Source of the DNA: Skeletonema tropicum | Taxonomy: Eukaryota > Bacillariophyta > Thalassiosirophyceae > Thalassiosirales > Thalassiosiraceae | Length of the DNA: 64,000 bases | NCBI GenBank assembly: GCA_037178625.1 | Contig: CM074140.1 | Coordinates: 1,178,001-1,242,000 of the forward strand | Direction: 5' to 3' | Part shown: positions 19,571-29,690 of the stretch, in pieces | Numbering within the stretch: position 1 is the stretch's first letter | Layout of the letters: each line of letters opens with the position of its first letter | Translations under genes and position numbers: made by a program | The notes under the pieces: generated by a model | What the model saw: the letters and a program-made list of their open reading frames with translations, nothing else | Told to the model about the DNA's origin: nothing | Databases searched by the model: none

Positions 19571-19881
19571 GGTCAATCTGATACTTATTATACAGTGGTC
19601 TCGCTACCGACGGTCATACAACTGGATGTCATGGTCATTATGTTGTGCTAGAAAATAATCTATCTGCAGTTACAGCGGTTACATCTGAAGCTAATGTTAC
19701 ATGTTACATGTTACACCTACTTGTTGCGTCAGCATTGATTGGCGCCAAAACCAAGCTGACTCTTGATGAACCATGCACATAATCTCTATGCTAATATAAG
19801 TAGATAGACCCTACTTATAGTCTCATACGCTGAGTTAGGAGCAAGTCACCAGCTCGCATCGGTCACCAGATTAGTGGACTC
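19571..19881. other. Divergent promoter region
   Basis: About 310 bp between the starts of the ArfGAP gene and the methyltransferase gene. It contains a direct repeat of GTTACATGTTACATGTTACA at ~19694-19713 and no gene. Confidence 0.5.
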
Positions 19882-20919
19882 ATGATGCTGCTGAAGATTC
19901 TCCTTTTTTGTTTACCATGGACTTGCTCACTTGCTTTCACGCTACGACATCAAAGACGGCATCATCGTAGATTTTGTGCCATATTCAACTCGGAGGGCGA
20001 ATGCGATGAGTTATCTACTCTACTTCACAGACGGAAACTTTTAATATATGGATCGGTATTTTTGCCAACAATCATCAAAACGTTGGATGTAGTTGCAGAG
20101 GACCAAAGCTCAGTATTGGATGGTGAAAAGCAATGTAGCAATGGAAGAATAGCTTCAGAAAGTCAAGTGCCAGGAGCATATCAACAGCTATGTATGGGCT
20201 TGGAGCAAAGAGTATTTAAGCTTCAATCGTCAGGAGATACAATCACTGTAGCACAAGGAACAAACTCTGCTGGTGGATCGTCAGTAGCTGGTAGAACTGG
20301 TGTCGCTGTCTGGAATAGCGGTATTTTGCTGACACGGCTCCTCGATGAAATCAATCAACATTCTTCCATTTTCAAAGAAAAGACGGTTTTAGAACTGGGA
20401 TGTGGCGCAGGATTGGCAAGTATTGCCCTGTCGAAGTTTGGATCTTCGTCAGTGATAGCTACAGATGCTAATGTGGAAGTCTTAGAGTTGGCAAAGCAAA
20501 ATTTTGATCTTAACAATATATCCAGTGTTGCCAAAACTGCAGAACTTCATTGGGGGCTGCTTGATGCGTCTGAATATGATGGTATTGCAGACATTGTCGT
20601 CGGAAGTGACCTTACTTATAACAGTGGTTCTTGGCTTGCGTTAGCCGAAACAATGGCAACTGTAATAAAAAACGATGGCATCGTTTTGTACTTGACTCTA
20701 GGTCACTCTGGATTCAACGTCCAGGCGGAACTCGGTGGATTTCTTCAGGTAGCTGAGAATGCTGGACTTCGAGTCTTGCAAGAAGAGCAAATCGTTGGAC
20801 AGAAGTTATCCGATCTTCTGGAAAGAATAACAAGCAAAGATGAGAAACAGGTAATGAGTGCCAACGGTGGTGCAAGAGCTGTTTTATTGGGCAAAAAGAC
20901 TAGCAAAAAGTTCAGATAG
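19882..20919 (+). CDS. METTL21/FAM86-type protein methyltransferase, plastid-type leader
   Basis: 345 residues from ATG ATG. The first 20 residues are a signal peptide (LLKILLFCLPWTCSLAFTLR) with an LAF cleavage motif, so plastid import is likely. The methyltransferase 16 family domain spans ~140-330: GVAVWNSGILLTRLLDE, motif I VLELGCGAGLASIALS, IATDANVEVLELAKQN, and the post-motif DIVVGSDLTYNSGSW. The SDLTYN segment fits the (D/E)xx(Y/F) substrate motif of lysine methyltransferases. A plastid-targeted member is unusual relative to animal members, which act in cytosol or mitochondria. Substrate unknown. It is convergent with the next gene (about 50 bp between stops). Confidence 0.8.
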   Translation: MMLLKILLFCLPWTCSLAFTLRHQRRHHRRFCAIFNSEGECDELSTLLHRRKLLIYGSVFLPTIIKTLDVVAEDQSSVLDGEKQCSNGRIASESQVPGAYQQLCMGLEQRVFKLQSSGDTITVAQGTNSAGGSSVAGRTGVAVWNSGILLTRLLDEINQHSSIFKEKTVLELGCGAGLASIALSKFGSSSVIATDANVEVLELAKQNFDLNNISSVAKTAELHWGLLDASEYDGIADIVVGSDLTYNSGSWLALAETMATVIKNDGIVLYLTLGHSGFNVQAELGGFLQVAENAGLRVLQEEQIVGQKLSDLLERITSKDEKQVMSANGGARAVLLGKKTSKKFR

Positions 20920-20972
20920 GAGTAGCATCAAAAGTATGTTATCTAAATCCATTATTTACAGTACCTTGGCGT

Positions 20973-22934
20973 TTAGTCAAACTTGTAGTCATTTCCACTA
21001 CCAAATTTCCATGCCTCCATACGTCTTCTCCATAGATATTTCTCCTTCTTGTTCTCCATTTTGTCAACAAAAGGTTCCAACACTGGAGACAGATTGTGCA
21101 AAGCATTGTATAATGTGATCATTGATACGTGTCCTAACCATTCCACAAGCGTGGGGATGCCAACGTGAAGAACGATCTCAGGCATGAATGCAGGATCAGC
21201 AACGAAACTGCGAGCTAGACTCCCAGCCAATCCATCAATCCTCACTACATCTTGCATGAATGGTAGCATAGTCTTCTCGCCCATCTCGTTCATAACATCA
21301 AAATTTGTTGCAAGAAGCCGATTCACAAACTTTGGATTCACTTTTTGGCCCATACGAACGGACATTGCCTTTTGGAACATCCAAGCGGCAGATAAGTTAG
21401 GTGTGTACGCATTGATTTCGCCCAAGTCATCTTTGTGAAGTAAATCGCTCTCAAGTGCTTCTGTAATGGCACCGGAGATTCTTTCTAAATGCCTTGTGAG
21501 AGCTCCAAATCCTCCGAAGCTCAGGGGACTTTGAATTCCGGAGGCATCTCCCACTGCAAGAATGCGTGAGTAATCGGGCTGGAGTGGTGAATCCTTGTAG
21601 GTTGGGAAGTAGGCAAACAAGACACGTTTAACATCTAAATCCGTTTCCACGTCCGTGATTGATGGCTGATAGATTGGCAGTTGCTTCCAGTAATCATCCA
21701 TCAGAGTTGACAGGGATGGTCTACCTTCGGATGCATCCATGTATGTGAACATATACGTCGTCTTCACATCACTTGTTCCAGGTTCCATCCCATTACGGCC
21801 TATGCCCACAGGAAAGGCTTCCCAAAAGTACTGCAACTGTCCATTGGGTCCTTTATCCTGGATTTCTGAGTTTGTGTAAATGATGTCACCCAACAAGTTG
21901 GAACGAGCATCAAACCCACCTGCGCAGCTCCCAACGACCGCACATATACCGTCAGGTTGCATCCCATATCTTTGTTGTCTACTTATTGGGCTTGCATTAC
22001 CCATACAGTCAAGAACAAGTCTCGATGTGATTGGGTCCTTCTCTTCACCTACATCTAGAGCTGCGCCTAGACTTTCAGATACCACAATTCCTTTCAAGGG
22101 GGTCCCCTCAAAAATAACTCCTCCGGCTGCTTTGAAGCGCTCCGAGACATTCTCTATCAATACTGAAGGAGAGATACCAAGGTTGAGGACATTTGGTGTA
22201 AAACATTCGTAACCTACACCGTTTTCAAAGTAACCTCCTTCCAATGGGGTTACTTCCGCGTTCTTGAATCCAGCTCTGCATCCAGGAAACTCAGTCTTGA
22301 CAGCCATGTCAATATCTTCCTCTGTCAACACTCCCAATTCTACCAGCTCCAATAATTCTTTCATGGAAATATTCCATTCTTGCTCTCTGCCTCGTAGCTT
22401 ACCAGCCTCCAACACGGCAACGCTATGCCCTTTCAATTGTAACGCCATTGCAATAAATATACCCAGAGTTCCACCGCAGATTGTCACATCATAATCCAAT
22501 GGAGACGAATCCGCAGCCTGCATGCGCAACTTTTCCCAGCATCGAGGGTTTCCTGAAGCACCATCATCAGTTACAAATTGTGGCGGAGGAGGAACTCCAT
22601 TTTGAACTGCTGACAATATTGTCTTATCGTACTCAAAAGCTTTCGACGCCTTGAGCCTTGACCAATTCTCTTCCGCACGAAGGAATGCATCCCATGTTGA
22701 CACACCGCCGGCACCACCTGTTTGACCTGCCGCAGATGTCTTCTCCATGATGCGTTGTGTTAAAGACTTCTCATCTTCTTCACTTTTGGCAACGGGTGGA
22801 TCTATGACTTGTGCTTGTGGTGACGACAAGAGAGAAGATGCAACCACACTTCTTGACTTGGGCGGTGAGAAGCCATGAGAGCCATGGAGATAGATTGCCA
22901 AGCTAATGGCTGAGGATGCAAAGCTGAGCTTCAT
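20973..22934 (-). CDS. FAD-dependent oxidoreductase, lycopene-cyclase-like, plastid-type leader
   Basis: 653 residues, single exon. The leader is MKLSFASSAISLAIYLHGSH followed by GFSPP, a signal peptide with a GF step like diatom plastid precursors. Residues ~150-180 are a dinucleotide-binding fold (YDVTICGGTLGIFIAMALQL then VAVLEAG). Later come a flavoprotein motif, LVLDCMGNASPI, and the FAD-contact segment ILAVGDASGIQSPLSFGGFG. The C-terminal ~150 residues are helical and hydrophobic. The whole resembles the plant lycopene beta/epsilon cyclase-like family (Arabidopsis At2g32640 type), which is distinct from true LCYB. A role in carotenoid or isoprenoid chemistry is plausible but unproven. 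Confidence 0.72.
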   Translation of the reverse strand: MKLSFASSAISLAIYLHGSHGFSPPKSRSVVASSLLSSPQAQVIDPPVAKSEEDEKSLTQRIMEKTSAAGQTGGAGGVSTWDAFLRAEENWSRLKASKAFEYDKTILSAVQNGVPPPPQFVTDDGASGNPRCWEKLRMQAADSSPLDYDVTICGGTLGIFIAMALQLKGHSVAVLEAGKLRGREQEWNISMKELLELVELGVLTEEDIDMAVKTEFPGCRAGFKNAEVTPLEGGYFENGVGYECFTPNVLNLGISPSVLIENVSERFKAAGGVIFEGTPLKGIVVSESLGAALDVGEEKDPITSRLVLDCMGNASPISRQQRYGMQPDGICAVVGSCAGGFDARSNLLGDIIYTNSEIQDKGPNGQLQYFWEAFPVGIGRNGMEPGTSDVKTTYMFTYMDASEGRPSLSTLMDDYWKQLPIYQPSITDVETDLDVKRVLFAYFPTYKDSPLQPDYSRILAVGDASGIQSPLSFGGFGALTRHLERISGAITEALESDLLHKDDLGEINAYTPNLSAAWMFQKAMSVRMGQKVNPKFVNRLLATNFDVMNEMGEKTMLPFMQDVVRIDGLAGSLARSFVADPAFMPEIVLHVGIPTLVEWLGHVSMITLYNALHNLSPVLEPFVDKMENKKEKYLWRRRMEAWKFGSGNDYKFD

Positions 22935-23869
22935 CGTGGCGAGCTACTGTATGATGTAGCGAAGTACAAGTTGTGATGATAGCAGATTAGAGATACTCCT
23001 ACAATATTAATTGTAGGTAGTGAGGAAAAAATTGTGAAAAAGTGAAGTGTGAGTCAGTCAACTTTCTGTCGATAAGGGGCTATTTTCCTGGCGCACACAC
23101 TCCTCACTCACAACAGTAAGGTTTGTAGTACAATAGATGATCAAAGAATTAGGTCGAGTATCCTCAAGTATGGTGGTGTACAAAGCGTGCTATATTTACG
23201 GTGATGAATGTAGTGTGAGTTCTCTAGAGTCAAATTGTGTTCAAGTGCGTGATGCAGCCTGCATGTTCCTGTATCTTTGTGAAACACAGCTACGAGATAC
23301 TTGATCCGTTTTCCGATTTTCATGTGATGCATCCGCACACAAAATAACGGCTCTATTTCAATTTATGCACACTGCAACTCACACAATAATAATGATGACA
23401 CCAATATGCAACACCACTCTCCATCTTAGCCATACATTAATACTATTCATGCCGCCCACCTCAACCTACTCCTCACTGACGCATATACATAAGTAGGAGG
23501 CTGACAAGACATGGTGATGGGGCGGGAACATACGCATACAACATGCACTCTGCGAGATATCATATAGAAAGACTATTGACTACTTGACACAAGAATTACA
23601 CTTGTATCTATCGCCACTCCGACGGCGAGGGTGCTCATTGCAGTTACCTAGACCTAACGGATTTGTCGGCAATAGGCTTTTGTCTCATACTTTGTATTGA
23701 GACAAAAGCGCCAAGATAACTATAATATGAAAGATGTTATGCCACAAAGTGAGTTGCGGTGTAACATTCGAACTGCGCCAGATCACCTGCTCACACACAG
23801 GCGTTTGCCATCACATGCCGCACATGCCATTGACACTTCTTGAGTAAGTAATATCTATATCTTATCTGA
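22935..23869. other. Intergenic region with a 12-bp hairpin
   Basis: About 930 bp without a supported gene. The right part holds a perfect inverted repeat at 23676-23709 (listed separately). The left 200 bp are probably the promoter of the flavoprotein gene. Confidence 0.5.
23676..23709. terminator. Perfect 12-bp hairpin, possible 3'-end or structural element
   Basis: GCTTTTGTCTCA at 23676-23687 and its complement TGAGACAAAAGC at 23698-23709, with a 10-nt loop. It lies ~160 bp beyond the stop of the unknown minus-strand gene. Role uncertain; the terminator label is a guess, since polymerase II termination does not need hairpins. Confidence 0.35.
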
Positions 23870-25240
23870 TTATTTTGCAGCTGGTTTCTTCGCTTCAATG
23901 TCATCATCACTGAGCTCTTCATTGTCTTCTTCTTCATCATCATCATCAACTTCCCAAGCTGCATCAATTTCGTCTCTGGTGAATGCTCGCTTGGTGCCAT
24001 CACATTTCTTGCCATGGTCCCAGGTAATCGTACAGGTCTCATTAGCATTGAACACAGCATGTGAAATTGGGGACCTTTTCAGAACTCCTTCTTCATTCTC
24101 CACATGAATACCACTTGCATATTTTGATTGCTCGACGATGGTTCCATGGGTACAAAGAATGTCAAACCACCACCCTGTCTGGCGGTCTTGGAATCTCATA
24201 ACTTTGCCGATTTCACCACGTTCTAGCTCCCTAATGTAGATCGTCCAATTGGAACGCTTTTCTGGCTTTCCCGGATAATTTCTGTCCACATGAGGAACAA
24301 ACGAAACAGTAGCAGTTTCATCCTTGTAGTACACAGGAATGATGTAGTAAAATCGGCTGTCATCAGCTGCCATAATCTTCAACCATACCTTTTTAACATT
24401 TGGGCATTCCATCAATGTTTTGTAAACAGCTTCAAATGATCCTTGTTTACTGGAAAAGTGCTTGGAGCCCCTCCTATTCCCTTCTCTCTCTACGGGAAAA
24501 AGAATCCTAATCCTAGCAAGATCTGACATTTCTTCACATGTTGGGGGTTCCTCTACACGTATAATGATATGATCATTAGAAGATAATTCTTGTGCTAAAT
24601 CAATGCAGCTTCCCTTACAAATTCGAGCAATCGTTTGGTTGTCACCTGTGGTGAGGGGGACCTCAATGTAATTGTTGTTTGGGGGGACTAAATTCCTTTC
24701 TTCATCCTTGTCCAACAAGTCAAAAAGTTGTTGGCAATTAGCACATAACCACACATCCACACTACTGGCTTCGTCTTTATCTTCAACAGATTTGATGCGG
24801 AATTTGCGATTGCCGTGGGCGGGCGAGAACATGTCACATGAGCATTCCTCAAAAGCCTCCCTCGCACCACAAAGATATTTTTTATTTGATGAGTATTGCA
24901 CAAATTTATCAGGATTTTTGTGTTTACGATTCGTTCCAACTATTTCCACTTTCGCGTCTAACCATTCGACGCTGAATTGTTTGTTCTCAACTGTGATTGT
25001 TTTAGTTTGCCCTGCCTTCGGATTTGGTGTAGCGAGCTCTTCATCAGCAGTCTAGGAAGATTTACCTACATTCTTCTTCGTCGTTTTCTTATTATTCTTC
25101 TTAGGCATTATGACACTACTACCTTCTTCTCTTCCTTCTTGCTGTGCCACAGATGCGGCAGATGCGGCAGCTGCTGCAGCTGTGGTAGCTACGTCTCCTC
25201 GTTGCTGTCCCTGCTGTTGGCTTCGTCTTGTTGTCACCAT
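23870..25240 (-). CDS. Unknown acidic-tailed protein interrupted by one in-frame TAG
   Basis: From ATG 25240 the frame encodes a Gln/Ala-rich head (RRSQQQGQQRG, a run of Ala) and a Lys-rich stretch. It meets TAG at 25052-25054 and then stays open in the same frame for ~390 codons to 23870. The downstream part has no suitable ATG near its start; the nearest start-like codon is GTG at 24949. The body contains Cys pairs (CGAREAFEECSC and WLCANC), TGWWFDILCTHG and a repeated phrase with ITWDHGKKCDG. It ends in an acidic tail. No known domain is recognised. Because both halves share the frame and a coding-like composition, this is either one protein with a stop error or polymorphism, or a decayed gene. 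Confidence 0.55.
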
Positions 25241-25383
25241 GGTGCTGTTTTTATGTATTTTCTAGCGTTGGGTGCGTGTTTTGGCATTTGGCAGGACTGT
25301 ACCTCTCAGCAGAGAGAGAGAGCAGATGTGGGAGGCGTGTGGGTGACGACGGCTTGTCGGCCTGTGATGGTTGGTTGATTTTC

Positions 25384-26014
25384 TCGTCAACACAGCAAAG
25401 TGCATCTCCTCAAGATGTTGTGTAGGTGCATCTCCTCAAGATGTCATCACGTGTTTTTCAGAAGCACTAGCAACAACTGATTCGACTGTGTATGCATATC
25501 TTTCAGGTCCACTGAAAGACATGTCAAGGATTTCCATGTGGAGTGATGTCAATGCGTTGAAGGAACGCTGTCATAAAACCACCAATCGCCTTCACGTATG
25601 GTCGAATACAATAGCTCTGTCACTATTGTTCCCTAATGTAACAGGTGAAGAAGATCGTCTAATGTCGGAGCTACAGACTGTGATCTTTTGTCTTGAGCGT
25701 GTATTTTCGGCGAAGTCTGTAGAAGAAATGCAAGACCTGATCATTGATATCTGTGAGTAGTTTTGCTTCTTTGTGATAACCCTCCTACTCATCTCATCTA
25801 ACAGCTTTTCTCTTCATCAACAGACTGGAATGCGATGAGAATCCGACAAGACTACGCTGTGCACCAACTCGCCAATGAATGCTTTCATTCGGCTGATCAA
25901 AACGTTTTGTCTCACATCCATGGATTTCTTACATCAGATGAAATTCCTAGCCATCCAAAGTGCATTCGACAATGGATGTACAAATATTTCTGCACCGAAT
26001 CCAGATGCAAGTAG
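25384..26014 (+). CDS. Unknown two-exon protein
   Basis: Exon 1 ends at 25752 (DLIIDI then GTGAGT). Exon 2 starts at 25824 after CATCAACAG and ends at TAG 26012-26014. The joined protein reads through LATTDSTVYAYLSGPLKDMS, LFPNVTGEEDRLMSELQTVI and, in exon 2, YWNAMRIRQDYAVHQLANEC and HSADQNVLSHIHGF. The 71-bp intron has good ends and joins in phase. No ATG begins the first exon in this frame; the first in-frame Met is inside the protein, so the start is missing or lies in another exon. No family recognised. It is divergent from the gene starting at 25240. Confidence 0.5.
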
Positions 26015-26234
26015 GAGAAGAGGAGTAGGGAATGATCATGAGACATGCAATGAGCCTGCTTGTGCAAATAGATGCGCATGGCATGCCAATGGTGAAAGGT
26101 GCCCTTTGCTGAGGGTTACGGGAAGAAAATTCTGCGGCGGAGTAACGGGATGCACACATCTATTCAAGGGAACCAAACGACAATTTTACGCTGAAAAGAA
26201 ACAAAGGGAAAGAGCAGGCGAGAAGTTTGTATGA
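25875..26234 (+). CDS. Cys-rich reading frame overlapping the previous gene
   Basis: An ATG-started frame of 119 residues. Its second half is Cys/Arg-rich (TCNEPACANRCAWHANGERC, then GRKFCGGVTGCTHLF) with a basic tail. The first half is the shadow of exon 2 of the gene ending at 26014. It may be the true C-terminus of that gene if a frame break lies near 26000. The Cys spacing suggests a small metal-binding module. Not assigned. Confidence 0.3.
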   Translation: MNAFIRLIKTFCLTSMDFLHQMKFLAIQSAFDNGCTNISAPNPDASRRRGVGNDHETCNEPACANRCAWHANGERCPLLRVTGRKFCGGVTGCTHLFKGTKRQFYAEKKQRERAGEKFV

Positions 26235-26461
26235 ATGCACAGCTTGACAGCTCAGAAGATATGCATAACTTGAGTTTTTGGCGCAGGCTATAGCTACACA
26301 GATAGGCCGGTCGACATAGAAAACTCTATATAACAATAAGATCCAATATCGGCAGAGGAAGGTTGTTCTGCGTCTTGTTAGTGTTAGAGAGGCTGATCCA
26401 AAGGTTGAATTGTACCATATTACCATATTATTGCTGACAGGTCGGTAGCAACAATGTGAAT

Positions 26462-29071
26462 CTACTCTATCCCTCGGGACAATTTGGTACCAGAAGGTTG
26501 GGTGACAAAGATCCAGCTACGAGCCATTGCATATATCGTTCCATGGTGACCTTTCGTAATCAAGAGGTCGTCGTCAAGATAGAGTACATCAATGTATGCT
26601 TTTCCATGGCCTCCGACGGGACGGTTCAGAGAGTACCCCAGTTGTCCATCATCTTCCATCTTTGTTGGCGCATCAACACCGAGCAAAACCTTGGCAGCCA
26701 TACCTCTTGCGCGTTCGCTCAGAGCTTTCCGCCATTTGCCTTTTCCAAAGATAGTATTCCACTCTTCAAACCCCCCATAATTGTTTCCTTCTGCACTGAT
26801 GTTTTCCTCTTCATCATCAGTCTCATCTCCATCATTTTTTGACAACTTCGCAGGGCTGAGACTGCCTCCGGTAAACCAGACGGTGAGCCGATTTTCCGTC
26901 TCGGGATCTGGCAAGATGTACCCCTTCACAGACATTACTGCCCGCATTCGTTTCGTCGGAGATGGCGTAGTAGTTGGTTCTGGTCGTCCGACAAGTGATG
27001 GCGGCTCGATTGTCATTGAAACAGCAATGCTGTAGAGATCCAAGCGGGAAAGTCAGTTTTGATGGTCAAACAAGCAGCAAGCAGAAAGATGTGCCACAAT
27101 AAGAACTTACTCGTAAGACCTCAGAAATGGGCGCTTCGCAGCACTATCACCATCGTTCGAATTACACAGCAACGCAACTTCTTCCTTCAAACTGTAAGGA
27201 ACACAAGCAGGCAACTCCTCTCGTTCGCCAATCATTCTGATCGTGTTGTGCGTGCTCTGGACACTGCAGATAAGATTACTGGGTTGGAAGATATCAAAAC
27301 TCATCCGTCCGAGTGTGTACATGAAATCGTTCTCTGCATTCTGCCCGAGACATTCTACATAATTGGGCCTGGATATATTCAGCCAAGAGCCTTCGAGTAG
27401 GTCTGCCCCAGCAGGTCCCCCAACGGCGGTGCTACTTCCACCACCCCATGGATTGACCCTGGCATCTCGCCCGCTAGCTTTGTAAAACCTCGATAATATC
27501 TCAAGACTGCTCATGAAGCGTTTCGTGGTCACGTCGCCTTGAACGCACTGGAGAGCATCAACTAATTCACTGCGAATCGTTTTCGTGACCCAATCTCTCG
27601 GATTCGTGAAGCTCATCTGGAATATTTCTTGTTCCTCGGAATTACGGTTCTTTTCGTCGATGATCTCCTTGATAGCTTGGAGAGTATGACCAAGAGTATT
27701 GTTGCCAACAGTATCGTTGTCGACTTTCTTTGCTGGGGGAGTAGGTATGGCTGCTAGTTTTCTTTCGTCCTCCTCAGTGCTATTCATGTAGTAACCGCTT
27801 AGCGAATCGTATGACAGAGAGTAGTTGCTAGCGCCCCCGCTTCTGTTGTCCACGGCAGCAGTGTTGCTCTCAACTTGTGCATTGCTAGAATATATGTCGC
27901 CACCATACATGCTGCCGACACCGTTGAAGGCATCATATCCACCACTACTAGCATTTGCGTTTCTGCGTGGTGGTCCAATAATAGAAGAGTCCACCTGCAC
28001 ATCCGCGGAGACCTCACTTTCAACCACTTCACTCTTCGCTACACGCCAATTTTTCTGCACAGCTTCTATATCTGTATCATTGTAATTATCAGCCAATTTT
28101 TGAGACAGAGACGAGGCTCTACCAAACTCATTATCGATATCGGTTTTTCTCTTCTTTCTTAGCGGCAGTCCATCATCGCTGTCGTCCTCCATATCTTCAT
28201 CATCGGTGCTCCCCTTCCTCGATCGTTCGTCACCGTCACCATTACCATCATGCACAGTTTGATCCCACCACCTTGAATAGGTTTCTTTGCTATCCTTCAT
28301 GGCACGGTCTGCGATGTGGAAGGGAATGCCGGACAATAGACTCTTGTTGATATAGGTCGCCACAATTCCAAGAGCAGAGCCCACTGATGAAATTCCCTGA
28401 CGAATGAGACTTTTTGGGGGACTACTCTTGCCTGGTGCTTTCCTCTTGTTGGAAGTAATGTTCTCTTGATTTACAGCTGTCTGTGTTGCGTACGATTGCG
28501 GCAGAGACGTCGTCAGTGCTAATCCTTGATTGACATCATGAGTCAGCGGCGGAGTTGGAGGATTTGGAGACCTACTCTGCGGTGTGAAAAACGCTTGAGG
28601 CATGGGAGATTGGGAGGGAGTAAAGTATTGACTGCCTTGGGATGGCAGTGCCGCGGCAGCTGTAGCAACACTTGCTAATGCGACTGCGGAAGCATCGGGC
28701 AAGGGTGCCGCCTGCTGCATCTGTTGTGGTACCGACGGCTGCTGCTGGTGCTGCTGGTAAAACATTGCCAATGGATTGAATAAAAAGCTGCCCAAATTTG
28801 TAGCCGGGGGTGCTTGATTATTCTGGACGACAGGAGGGGCCTGGATGATATTATTGTTGGCAAGTTGGTTGCCTATGGCGCCCAAAAGAATGTCGTTGTT
28901 CATTAGTTGGAGATTATTTCCAGCCGAGTTGGTCAAACCATTTAAATTGTACCCACTGCTAGCAAGAGCAGCACCGTGACCATTAAGATCTTCATCGCTA
29001 TCCCTGTTGCCATTCGTAGGAGCGGTATGATTGGAGAACATTATTCCCGTGTTGTATGCAACATCATTCAT
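26462..29071 (-). CDS. PAP/fibrillin-like domain protein with long disordered N-terminus
   Basis: Exon 1 is 29071-27111 and exon 2 is 27029-26462. They are joined in phase across an 81-bp intron (GTAAGT...CTCTACAG), giving about 842 residues. The upstream GTG frame start is preceded by a stop, so ATG 29071 (MNDVAYN) is chosen. Residues ~40-480 are Asn/Gln/Ser/Pro-rich and disordered, with a basic patch (PLRKKRKTD) that could be a nuclear signal. The C-terminal ~330 residues hold LLEGSWLNISRPNYVECLGQ, DFMYTLGRMSFDIFQPSNLI and, near the end, YIDVLYLDDDLLITKGHHGT. These match the start and the YLD-D-L-I-RG end of plastid lipid-associated (fibrillin) domains. No plastid leader is visible, so its location is open. 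The fibrillin label rests on these two motifs. Confidence 0.65.
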
Positions 29072-29690
29072 GATTGTGATTACTTCTCCGAATGAGGGAG
29101 GAGCGGAAGTGCGCGGATGATGTTCCACTCAACAAATTCTTGAGCCCCTACTGTGCGTGCGACTTTATTAAATAGTAGTCAAGAGGCTATCGGATTATTA
29201 GCAATCACTCGGCTCAAATAAAAGATGTTCCTTGTGAGTTATTGCAATGATTGAAGCATTTTTCCTTGTGGTGATGGATTGCACATCGATCATCAAAGCA
29301 ACATCACGACTAGAAAAAGAGTTCTCATAACATTTCTTTGCTCGGTTTGTGTGGGCGGCAGACGGCCGGTGTCTTCTACATATTCAAGTGTCTTTGTTGT
29401 TCCTTGTGCAGCAGGAAAAGTTTGCACCCGCTACCCACTACACATCGGCCTGTGATAAAATAATTTACCCTGCATCATCTATTGCTCTGGTCTTGATAAA
29501 AGCAAGGTATTCCTACCTATTATTCTGGGGGGGAGTTTTCACCACTACCTTCACCTACATACTACTCGTAGATACTAATGAATACGCGTACTTTACGTAG
29601 GTAAAAATTCCGGAGCGCATCTCAAATCTCAATTCCCATCTCCATCATGGCGATGAAGCATAGCTCAATGTCACCGAAATCATCATCGCC

